From Aureobasidium sp. EXF-3400 (taxonomy: Eukaryota; Ascomycota; Dothideomycetes; Dothideales; Saccotheciaceae), in NCBI GenBank assembly GCA_024195585.1, contig SWBL01000150.1:51118-115117 (forward strand): 64,000 bases of DNA. The letters run 5' to 3'. Below, in pieces: positions 51,952-61,076 of the stretch (positions are counted from its first letter, which is position 1; the number at the start of each line of letters is the position of its first letter). A model generated the notes under the pieces. That model saw only the letters and a list, made by a program, of their open reading frames with translations. It ran no database searches and had not been told where the DNA came from. The translations under genes were made by a program, and so were the position numbers.

Positions 51952-52488
51952 ATGCACTCCCACACCATCGACGCTCTTCCTTCCTACAACAACGAAATGC
52001 CTATCTTCAACCTCGCCATGACCCTCATCTGGGGAGCTGCCGAGCTGCTTATCTCTCTCGGTTTCATTACTGCATTCTCCTTCATGGTCTGCTACGGCTT
52101 TGGTGCCGTCATGGAATCGAAGGACACTCCCGTCGACGATGAGTCCGACGTACCTTCGAAAGAGAACACGGCCTCTATCTTCATGTCCGCTATGCTCAGC
52201 GGCTTCCACGTCACCTTTGTCTTCTTCGGTCTGCCACTCTTCGGTCACGCTACCGAGTCCTTCGTCATGCGTCTTATTTACTCGACCGCCATCATTGCCG
52301 CCTTGACCACTGGAGTCGCACTCAGCACGATCATCGTCTACCTCGTCGCGCCCGTGGTATCCTCCTGTTGGAACGGCATTGCCAGATGCATCAGAAAGAC
52401 TCCTGCACAGGACCAACAAGACATCGAAGCTCAGCACGAGCGCGAGGCTTTCCTCGACGAGAAGAAGCTCGCACCCGAGGTCGAGTGA
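51952..52488 (+). CDS. Small multi-pass membrane protein, function unknown
   Basis: Single exon, 178 residues. Three or four hydrophobic segments are visible: about 18–50, 78–100 and 107–138. The loop between the first two is acidic (SKDTPVDDESDVPSKEN) and the tail is polar (AQDQQDIEAQHEREAF). C-ending codon bias, a TATA box and a clean leader support a real gene. I do not recognise a family. The complementary strand is open over the same span (250 codons), which is a shadow of the codon bias. Confidence 0.65.
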   Translation: MHSHTIDALPSYNNEMPIFNLAMTLIWGAAELLISLGFITAFSFMVCYGFGAVMESKDTPVDDESDVPSKENTASIFMSAMLSGFHVTFVFFGLPLFGHATESFVMRLIYSTAIIAALTTGVALSTIIVYLVAPVVSSCWNGIARCIRKTPAQDQQDIEAQHEREAFLDEKKLAPEVE

Positions 52489-53146
52489 AAGAGCCTCATG
52501 AGACTCCCGCTCCCAATCCCTCCAAATCCCGCGCTTCAGGAAAGCAACAAGGCCACAGCGAGATAAGCTCTCTGCTGAAGGCTGTTCCGGCAAACACATA
52601 TGATGATTTCCATATCTCGCTTCGCCACGGATGATCGCCCATAGGGCCACGCAATTCAGATCTACGAGATGTCGCAGACGACATACACCATCCGGGTTGT
52701 TTTGGGCAATAACGTTATTGCCGATCGCTCTTTTGGCAATAATTGATCGTTAGCAACGGTGAAAACTGGCAGAAAACGTTCAAAACGTTTGATCAGGGTC
52801 GAAAAGACGCATCATACGGCACATGCAGTTTGACACAGCCGCATCATCAACAAAAGGACCCTTGAGGTCCGTCTACTTGGCTTCGGCCTTTTTCTTTACG
52901 AAATAACGTATATACACCAAACAAAATATGAAACATAATACTTTAACCTTTGTTGATCTTGTTGATCTGCCTCAAATCGGTTTCGAGTCGTTATAGGTGC
53001 CTCTATGGGTGTAGTCGTCATCCTTTCATCTCCGCAAAAAACGTTTGGTGATGATGCTGGCTTGCTGAAAACCGTTGGTTAAGGGTTCGTTGTATTTGTT
53101 CAATGATACGAAATCTCGGGAATGCTCAGCATCCTCTCCGAGGTGT
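52489..53146. other. Convergent intergenic region with an 18-bp palindrome
   Basis: The 658 bases lie between the ends of the small membrane-protein gene and the rhodopsin-domain gene. The palindrome at 52705–52722 and nearby AAACGTT repeats stand out. No gene is visible. Confidence 0.6.
52705..52722. repeat. Perfect 18-bp palindrome plus a third half-site
   Basis: GGCAATAACGTTATTGCC is its own reverse complement. A further GGCAATAA half-site follows at about 52735, and two AAAACGTT motifs lie at about 52775–52790. A run of related half-sites suggests protein binding, but the position is 3' to both genes. Confidence 0.7.
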
Positions 53147-54435
53147 TTACTGTCGAGCAGTGTAAGGGTCTACCGAGTATGTTCCATCATGTCCGTGCTC
53201 TTCATATTCAACCTGCACCTGCCGTGTCTTTCTGATGATGCCGTCTTCTACATCATCCGGTGCGAGGATAGAGCGTTCGCTGCCAAAGTCCTGTGCTTCG
53301 ACTGCGATTATCGTCCGGTGGGATTTGCTCTGTGTTTGGAGCGCGATTGATTGTGAGCCGTAGGTCGGTCGGCTTCGATTCGATGACCGAGAGAAAGCCA
53401 TGCCGAAAAAGCGTCGCAGGAAGGAGTCAAACTGGCTTCGTAGTGGTGGCAGACATGCTGCGATAATGCATACGTTGACTTCTGCTGTACTCCAGATGGA
53501 TAGGTCGACGGCATCCCCTATTGAGCTCGTCAGTACGGTACTGGACCAGCGTTCCTCGAACACATACATGTAGGGTCTTGTGTGTTGAACATTTTTCCGG
53601 CGACTGCAATCTTTACGACTGAGCAGATGGTCGCGCTGTTTCTTGTCAGTGGCGTATCACTACAGCACGATCTGGACAACGTACATCAATCCAAACAACA
53701 GAACAATGCGCAATCCCCACTGGACGTTCGCGCCCAACTTGACCGTAGACAGGTAGAAGATCGGTACTGAGGTGTACAAAATATCGGTCACGATGTTCGA
53801 GCCTGGAAAGTGTCAGTCACATTCCTCGTCTGCAGGGAATGACCGAATGTCCTTACCAGACTGGACGTAAGTCGCGATCTTGGAGACTGCTGGTTTCCAG
53901 CATTGACCTGGCTGGTCCATGTTCCAGTGCAGGGAGACTGGGTTGCATGATCCGAAAATCGACGTCAAGGCAACAGCTCCATTACACATGACAACTATTG
54001 CGACAGTGATCCACATGGCAATCTTATATCCAGGCGCGAAGTCCAGGTAGAGAAGGAAGGCAGCAATACTGAGTTTGGCGAAGAGCATCGATATCAGATT
54101 CGTTGCTTCTCCAATCCAGATCCATCGTAGACATGTTTGAAGCTTGTCAGGTGTGATGAATGGGTCGTAGATGTGTCTACCCAGACCATATTGTGTCGAC
54201 AACGAACTACATGATAGCGCTACCAGGTTACTCACCTATACAAAGTCAGCCTTCGAGATCCCACAAGACAGTACGTAAGCATTACCATGGCCAAGAAGAT
54301 GAGCAGGTCAGCAAGTCTGAACAACCTCTTCAGTACTACATTGTTAATAATTCTCCAGAACACGAGGGATCCAGCCAAGATGGCGAATATGATTTCTGGG
54401 ACAACGATCGCACTCTGCCGGCTTTCCATGGCCAT
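53147..54435 (-). CDS. Rhodopsin-domain integral membrane protein (PTH11/SAT4-like)
   Basis: Five exons, complement(53147..53517, 53568..53635, 53685..53802, 53857..54235, 54286..54435), give 361 residues with every junction in frame. The seven-helix fungal rhodopsin fold is visible: an N-terminal helix (VVPEIIFAILAGSLVFWRI), LADLLIFLAM, then FAKLSIAAFLLYL, IAMWITVAIVVM, FGSCNPVSLHW and CWKPAVSK with the conserved cysteines, and the final DLSIWSTAEVNVCIIAACLPPLR helix. The C-terminal tail of about 100 residues is polar and basic. Members include PTH11-like receptors used in surface sensing by plant pathogens, though no CFEM domain is present here. Ligand and role are unknown. Confidence 0.88.
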
Positions 54436-55744
54436 CGCCCGTATTGTCGAACAGCAGATCGGGTTCAAAGAGGAATCATGGGGTTAAAGATCTTGAGCCA
54501 CGCAAACGAGACAGACGATATGGCGGATCGTCCAATATGAATAGGTAGCCCTGAGTTCACACTCGGCAAAAATCCCAGGTAAAATGGAGGCTTAGGCGTG
54601 TCCGTGTTCTTGTAGCCACGGACTGCCAGAGTGTCCCTAGTCAAGCAGCTGATCGACCCGAGTATTGACTCTTTCTAGACAGCCGCGATCACAATCTAGG
54701 ACATCCCAGGTCTCACCTGACTGGCGTAGCTGCCGTGATGCTCGCTTAATTAGCCCGCCGAAACAGAGGAATCGCCAGCCAGTGTCTTCGATAGCCATCG
54801 GCATTGCCGTCTGCGGCTGTTCACAGGGCTGTAACGAGGACCAAGCTCCGATGAAGAAGTCATAGCGGCAACAACGCACGCACTCGATACCGAGCCATGG
54901 TATGGAAAAGATGCGCCATACGATTGCGAGGCGTGCGTATCTGCGGTACATGGGCCGCACTTTAACAAGCCTTCGGTAAAAGTCGAGAACACTGGTTGTT
55001 TGCCCTAGAGCAACCTTTGGGACTAACATCGAGCGGTGGTTTCGTCAAACGAACAGAGCTCCCCGGCATTTTGGAAAGAACTTCCGACATCTCAACCGTG
55101 CAGGTCATCTACTTGATGATGATACATCAAGCCTCATGTTGCAGTGAGGAAAATCATAGAGAAACAGAGGAATCAATGCCTCAATTGCCGTGAGGTTGAG
55201 AGATTTGATACTGACGGCGATGGAGAACTCAAGCTCACCGTTTCAGACTGCCACGAGGGATCAGCTCTTGGCAACGGTCATAGCTTTCCCCACATCAACT
55301 TCTTCCCTAATGGGATCATCATGTTCTCGTGGCTTGTGCCCGACATACCCTTTGTCAAGATATAATTCAGCTACTCCGTGACAGGTAAGCTCGAATGAGT
55401 TTTTGACACCCTTCATCTTTAACCGTGCAGGACAAATGACATGGATGCAAAACAAGATTGTCAAACCCCTAACGACTGGCTCTTTACATGTGATTGATTG
55501 ATGAGCAATCGTCTCGGTATCAATCGCGCCAAATACGACGCGATCGCCAGCCCTCGACACCCCAATCGCATCTCCATCTTTGCGGAAGGTTTCCCTTACC
55601 GAAGCCCTTGTCCACAAAGCTAGCAGGTAGGTCGCTTCATATCGAATTGTGGACCACTATATTAGGGTGATAGACATAAGTACTTTGGTTCGTCCGCAGC
55701 TTGAGTAGGGAGGCTCGTTTTTGCCTACACACTCCTTTGAAACC
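54436..55744. other. Divergent upstream region of rhodopsin-domain and GMC genes
   Basis: The 1.3 kb separates two outward-facing starts. Apart from the doubtful frame at 54637–55029 there is no credible gene. Confidence 0.5.
54637..55029 (-). CDS. Doubtful 130-residue open frame
   Basis: An ATG-started frame with a basic, aromatic and cysteine-containing translation (IVWRIFSIPWLGIECVRCC). It has no domain and no matching exon was found nearby. It may be a small gene, a remnant, or chance. It lies between the rhodopsin-domain gene and the GMC gene. Confidence 0.2.
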   Translation of the reverse strand: MLVPKVALGQTTSVLDFYRRLVKVRPMYRRYARLAIVWRIFSIPWLGIECVRCCRYDFFIGAWSSLQPCEQPQTAMPMAIEDTGWRFLCFGGLIKRASRQLRQSGETWDVLDCDRGCLERVNTRVDQLLD

Positions 55745-57706
55745 ATGGCGCCTATTTTCTCTTCAATGACTCGCTTGACAGCGGTCATTTCTTCTGCTCT
55801 TCTCCTGTCTACTGACGTGGCTCTCGGTATCACCACTCGTGAAAAGACTCTTACCGGAACCTACGACTACATTATCGTTGGAGGTGGTGTATCAGGCTTA
55901 GTTGTTGCTAACAGACTGTCTGAGAAATCCCAAAGTATGTCTGATTTTCCCGATAGAGGGAAAGACAACTGATCATGACCAGAGACGGTACTTGTGGTCG
56001 AATATGGCAATTTTGACAATTCCACTCAGACTCTATGGCCATACTACGGTACCAGTTACAATGACCCTGACATGTTCGAGATCAACTCTACCCCTCAAAA
56101 GAACCTTGCGAATCAATCCTTCGTGGCCTATGCAGGCAAAGTCCTCGGAGGTGGTTCCATTGTGAATGGTATGGGTTATGATCGTGGTACCCAACCTGAT
56201 TATGATGCTTGGGGCACGCTCGGCAACGACGGCTGGAACTGGAACAACCTCCTGACTTATTTCAAGAAGGTTAGTCAATCATGTTCATGAACGGGAACAG
56301 CTTGCTGACGAAGACAACAGAGTAGCACCTTCACCCCCAACAAGAAGGAGACCATTGACAAGTACAACTACACCTACGATCTTTCTGCCTACGGAGATGG
56401 ACCTGTCCAAGTCTCATTGCCTGAGTGGCAATACCCTGAGATGCCTGCCTTCTGGAACGCCTTGGACGAGATGAAAATTAACAAAGTGCAAGAAGGTGCT
56501 CTGGGCGAACCTGGATACTTCTGGGTTCCTGCCACGACCGACCCCAAGTACCAGACTAGATCCTCAGCCCGTACTGCTTACTACGATCCCATTGCTTCTC
56601 GCTCCAACCTCAAGGTCGTTACTGGCGTCCAAGCCCAGGAAATCGTCTTCGCTACTCTGACTGCCAAGGGTATTAAGCTACTTGATAAGACTACTGGCAA
56701 AACTTACACAGCTTACGCCGATATGGAGCTCATCCTCGCCGCCGGTGCCCTCCATACTCCCCAGATTCTGCAACTGAGTGGCGTAGGACCTGCTAGTGTT
56801 CTCAAGGCCGCAGGTGTCGACGTCAAGGTTGACCTGCCTGGTGTAGGCAATAACCTGCAGGATCACCCGGCAGCATATCTGATGTGGGCATTCAACAACG
56901 ACACAACCATCAACACAAACTCTTTGAACACCAATGCCACATTCAACGCCACTTCTTACGACGAGTACGTCGCCAACAAGACTGGCCCATACACCCAAGC
57001 TCATGGCAACGCTGCTGCATTCCTGCCTCTCTCCAAGATCGCTCCCGAGACTTACAAAACGACCGCTGAGAAGCTTGCAGCTCAGAACGCTACTGACTAC
57101 CTCCCTGATATGTACTCTAAGTACCCCGAGCTAGTTGCTGGCTACGAAGCTCAACGCAAGATTCAGGTCGAGCAGTTCTCTTCTGATGATGCCTCAATGT
57201 ACGAATTCTCCAGCCAGGGCGGTGGTTTCGCAATTGCTGCTCTTCAGAAGCCCACCAGCCGTGGTACTGTTTACCTGGATCCCACAAACCCTCATGGCGA
57301 GCCAATCATCGACTACCACGGTCTCGAGAACCCTGTTGACATGGATCTCATACTTGCCAGCATTCGTTACACTCGCCAGATTTACAACACCTCTGCACTT
57401 TCGGTCTTTGAGCCTGTCGAGCTCACTCCCGGCGTCGAGGTCCAGACAGATGACGAGCTCAAGTCGAAGATTGAGTCCGGTCTCGTTCTTCCAACCTTCG
57501 CTCATCCCGCTTCTACCTGCGCCATGATGCCCAGAAACTTGGGTGGTGTTGTCGATGCTGGCCTTCAAGTCTATGGTATCAAGAAGGTCACCATCATCGA
57601 TGCTTCCATCATGCCTATGATCCCGGGTACTCACCTCCAAGCAACAGTCTACGCTATCGCTGAGAAGGCGGCGGACATCATCAAGGCCAGACACGGCGTC
57701 AAATGA
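55745..57706 (+). CDS. Secreted GMC oxidoreductase (AA3, glucose oxidase/dehydrogenase-like)
   Basis: Three exons, 55745..55934, 55983..56269 and 56321..57706, encode 620 residues. A signal peptide covers about residues 1–28. The FAD-binding GxGxxG has Gly46, Gly48 and Gly51 in YIIVGGGVSG. VLGGGSIVNGM matches the GMC signature 1 and GALHTPQILQLSGVGP matches signature 2. The active-site histidines are His554 (HPASTCAM) and His597 (GTHLQA), 43 residues apart as in Aspergillus glucose oxidase. Several NxS/T sequons suit secretion. The family oxidises glucose, aryl alcohols or other sugars outside the cell, using oxygen or quinones. The exact substrate cannot be told. Strong C-ending codon bias suggests high expression. 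Confidence 0.94.
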
Positions 57707-58791
57707 AGTGCTGATAAGGGCTTTGGGGTTGTGCCCTGACGAAACGCAATATATTCGCTTCTGGTGACGGCTATTGAGAATTAATTTGGATGATGTGCGG
57801 AGTACAGACTGTTTGTGACTGCATCCGGCGGTTAGTGTGAGCTTCGGATACGGTACTGCTTATGATAACCTTGATAAGCATTGTCATTGCTCAAATAGAG
57901 TGCAAGAAAGTGGACTCCCACGCTAACCGTCGAATGTGCTTCAAGTTTGTATCAAGATGTTTTTCCCTCCTCATGGGCTTAAGTCTGTCACTCCTGAACT
58001 CCTCTAGTGAAGATGTAGAGCGAGATTCTCGCTAAAGAAAAGCACACTGGTATTCAGATCAGAATGTATCCAAAGAGAGACGAGAGCATGTCGCGTTTCG
58101 GTGGACACTGTCCTGTTTTTCGAAACTACTGTGCATTCTCGCAGCTATACGCGTTACATATTTTTGCACACGGGGATACCAGAGGGCATAGTTTCCACCG
58201 CCTGGCTCTTGAGCACTATCCGTATAACTTGGTGATCTCGAAAGCGGTGTACAGATTGTCTTTCTATAGGGAGAGAATTTCGAATTGATGAATCGAATCT
58301 TGGCTGGCGGATCGTTCAAGCCGCAGCGGCATGACGCGAGTGGTGTAGTCTTGGCATCTCCGTCCAAGCATTTCGTATTTCGATCTTTGAAGGATTGCCA
58401 GAGCCTTGTATGGTGCATTAACCTATACCAATCGCTTCCTACAGACGAGTACATTTGAGATGCACAACTATACCTGTCAAATATATCTTCTCACGGCAGC
58501 ATGAAACGAAGAGTGAAGAAAACCTGCGGCTGAGCTGGCCTTGGCAATGGCCCAACCACTCGTTGACCAAAACTAAAGTACTAAGCATCATTGGCATCGA
58601 ATCATGGGCCAACGGGGGTTAAGGAGGCTCGCGTGCCCTCTCTCAAGTGCGGTCCTGATCACCTTGCGACTCCTGCTCGAATTCATATCACCGACATGAG
58701 CCCTGTCCTGGACTGAAGCCTGCCCCTTGTGCTTGCGTAAGGGCGACTGAACAAACTTCGGACAACGTTGTGGCCGACGGAAGGCCCGGAC
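57707..58791. other. Intergenic region with one copy of the dispersed repeat
   Basis: Between the GMC gene and the arylsulfotransferase-family gene, both on the plus strand. It contains the repeat at 58036–58155 and no convincing gene. Confidence 0.6.
58036..58155. repeat. Third copy of the dispersed ~110-bp repeat
   Basis: From GCACACTGGTATTCAGAT through GTATCCAAAGAGAG, TTTCGGTGGACACTGTCC, TGTTTTTCGAAAC and TGTGCATT to GCTATACGCG it aligns along its whole length with the copies at 44.2–44.4 kb. It starts 330 bases after the GMC stop codon. Confidence 0.85.
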
Positions 58792-60699
58792 ATGCGTTAT
58801 GCTGCTTTGCTGCTGGCCCAGCTATTACTTCTGACACACCACGCCCTAGCAGACGATGTTGGCTTCGACTACGATCCCACGGACGTGACCGTCTGGGAAC
58901 ATGATTACGGTCACTATCCTTATCGAACTTTCGAGTCTACCGACCTGACGCCTCCGGCCGTCGCGCATAAAATCGATTCACCAGCATGTCACGATGGACT
59001 GTTGACGTTTCTTACACCTCGAGGTACTGCGGTGAATGAGAGTCGTGGTATGGTTATACTCGACGATCAAGGAGAACTTGTATGGATGCAAAAGACGGAA
59101 GGACAACCCTACAACCTTGATGTACAAACATACCAGGGCACCCCACACTTGACCTACTGGTTCGGAGACGATACTGTTGGGGGTCATGGAGAAGGTGACT
59201 ACTATATGCTCAATTCATCTTACGACCTGGTTGCAAAGATATCCGCCCTGGGCGACCTACATGCCGATTTACACTCTCTGAGCATTACACCGGACGATAC
59301 TGCCATCATCAGCATCTACCAGCCATATGAGAAAGAGAAGGGAGGGAGACTGCAATACATCTGGGACTGCCTGTTCCAAGAGATCGATATAGCGACCAAC
59401 AGCCTCATTTTCCAATGGCGTGCGTCAGATTACCACGATACCTCTGAATCATATCATGACCCACGATATGAAGAAGAAGGAGCAACCAACGTCACGCACT
59501 GGGACTGGTACCACCTCAATTCAGTTGAAAAAGACGACTTGGGCAACTACCTCGTCTCGGCTCGGTACACTCATTCTTTGAGCTATGTCGATGGCCAGAC
59601 TGGCGACCTAATCTGGACGCTGGGAGGCAAGCGCAACATGTTCATGTCTGACGACAATGCGTTCAACTTCTCGTCTCAGCATTTCGCCCAGTTTCATTCA
59701 GTCGATGAGTTCCCGAATTTGGCTGCCTCTCTGAGTTCTAGCCAAGCAGGCATCACCACACGCTTGATCAGTCTCTTTGACAACGCAAACGACGATACTT
59801 GGGATTCGGGGTTAGAGTCGAGGGGCCTACTCCTGGCTGTCTCATATCCTACCAACCCTAGGTCTGATGGCGAGATCAACAAGGACGATTATCATGTTCA
59901 GATCGTTCGCGAGTATCTCCATCCAAGCGAGTTGATCGCTGACAGTCAAGGAAGCTTGCAGGTTGTTCCTTCAACAGAAGCCAACCAAGATCCCAGCATT
60001 CTCATTGGATGGGGTGCACGAGCAGTATGGTCCTCCTTTTCGTCCTCGGGCAAGCTCATATGCGATGATCACTTCGGTACAGAAGCTGCTATACTCAACG
60101 GATCGGTTCAATCTTACCATGTAATGAGGTATCCTTGGATCGGACTGCCGAGCGAGCCTCTTTCGGCAGTCTACAACTCTGATCGAGACAGCCTTTTCGT
60201 CTCCTGGAATGGAGCCACCGAGACTGTCTCATATGCGCTTCAGCACAACGATCGCAATGGCAATGACTATTCTGGTTGGGTCTACATTAGTATTACTCAG
60301 AAGGACGGGTTTGAAACAGAGGTTGCTATTGGCGGATGCGTGACACGATTTGTGCGTGTCGTTGCACTAGATGCAGGAGACAATGTTCTCGGTGTCTCGG
60401 AAGCGATTGAGCTGCCATTCACGTCGGTAGGTAAATATTTCCTGGTTACTCTGTATCCTTGCACTAACATACCTACCCAGGGCTTCCATTGCGACGAGAT
60501 CAATAACATGTACATCACTTCAGATGGCAACACCTTTTATGGAGGAGGCATGACGATGTCACCTATAGCTTTGGTCATGGCAGCCATGTCTTTGACAATG
60601 TTCTCGATTTTGGTATTTGAGAGTTGGCGCGGTTACCAAACATGGCAGAAGAGACGGGAGCATGCATATTACCGGCTGGAGGTTGATCCATACCTTTGA
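58792..60699 (+). CDS. Arylsulfotransferase-family (ASST) protein, secreted and membrane-anchored
   Basis: Likely exons 58792..60426 and 60481..60699, 617 residues. The proposed intron starts GTAGGT, has an ACTAACAT branch site and ends CCCAG; at 54 bases it is a multiple of three without a stop, so a 635-residue unspliced form is possible. A signal peptide covers residues 1–20. The ASST-like beta-propeller is recognised from GMVILDDQGELVWMQ, DLHADLHSLSITPD, THWDWYHLNSVEKDDLGNYLVSARYTHSL-type repeats and GDLIWTLGGKRN, with FSSQHFAQFHSV after it. A hydrophobic helix close to the C-terminus (PIALVMAAMSLTMFSILVFE) should anchor it. Fungal members are widespread but their sulfotransferase activity is not established, so the name denotes the fold. 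Confidence 0.85.
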   Translation: MRYAALLLAQLLLLTHHALADDVGFDYDPTDVTVWEHDYGHYPYRTFESTDLTPPAVAHKIDSPACHDGLLTFLTPRGTAVNESRGMVILDDQGELVWMQKTEGQPYNLDVQTYQGTPHLTYWFGDDTVGGHGEGDYYMLNSSYDLVAKISALGDLHADLHSLSITPDDTAIISIYQPYEKEKGGRLQYIWDCLFQEIDIATNSLIFQWRASDYHDTSESYHDPRYEEEGATNVTHWDWYHLNSVEKDDLGNYLVSARYTHSLSYVDGQTGDLIWTLGGKRNMFMSDDNAFNFSSQHFAQFHSVDEFPNLAASLSSSQAGITTRLISLFDNANDDTWDSGLESRGLLLAVSYPTNPRSDGEINKDDYHVQIVREYLHPSELIADSQGSLQVVPSTEANQDPSILIGWGARAVWSSFSSSGKLICDDHFGTEAAILNGSVQSYHVMRYPWIGLPSEPLSAVYNSDRDSLFVSWNGATETVSYALQHNDRNGNDYSGWVYISITQKDGFETEVAIGGCVTRFVRVVALDAGDNVLGVSEAIELPFTSVGKYFLVTLYPCTNIPTQGFHCDEINNMYITSDGNTFYGGGMTMSPIALVMAAMSLTMFSILVFESWRGYQTWQKRREHAYYRLEVDPYL

Positions 60700-61076
60700 T
60701 GGATGAGGCTCGGTATTGGCGTTTTGCTGTTTGTTTGGACGCGATATACCCAATTGATTTCGATAAATATTGTACACGAGGAACTTCAAGAAAAGGTGCG
60801 GGAAAATGTTTTTGCTAGACAGACACGTTCTTTTCGAGTTTGGTTGATAGTGAAGGTAAGTCGTCACTTCCATATGCAAGCTGGCGGCGTGAAGCGGGTG
60901 CCTGCACTTTCCCCCAAATACAAGTTGTTCGTTCTTGCGCGTTTCTTGTCACTTCCCACCTCTCACCACCTCGTTCTCTTAGTAATCATCACGACGGCCT
61001 TTTTTTCTCTGATCTATCTTCAATCCCGCTTTCATCTGCATCCCACCCTCGCGCCGACACTGTACTCTCCTACAAG
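60700..61076. other. Spacer and leader before the 897-residue unknown gene
   Basis: The 377 bases hold a CT-rich leader (60950–61070). A GTAAGT at about 60856 could mark a 5' leader intron. No separate gene is seen. Confidence 0.5.

Noticed and set aside
51898..52650. 250-codon minus-strand frame opposite the small membrane protein
   Set aside because: Gly/Glu/Arg-rich translation typical of an antisense shadow of a codon-biased gene.
55144..55365. DTDGDGEL in a plus-strand frame, resembling an EF-hand loop
   Set aside because: The loop lacks the Glu at position 12 and flanking helices, and the frame has no exon continuity.
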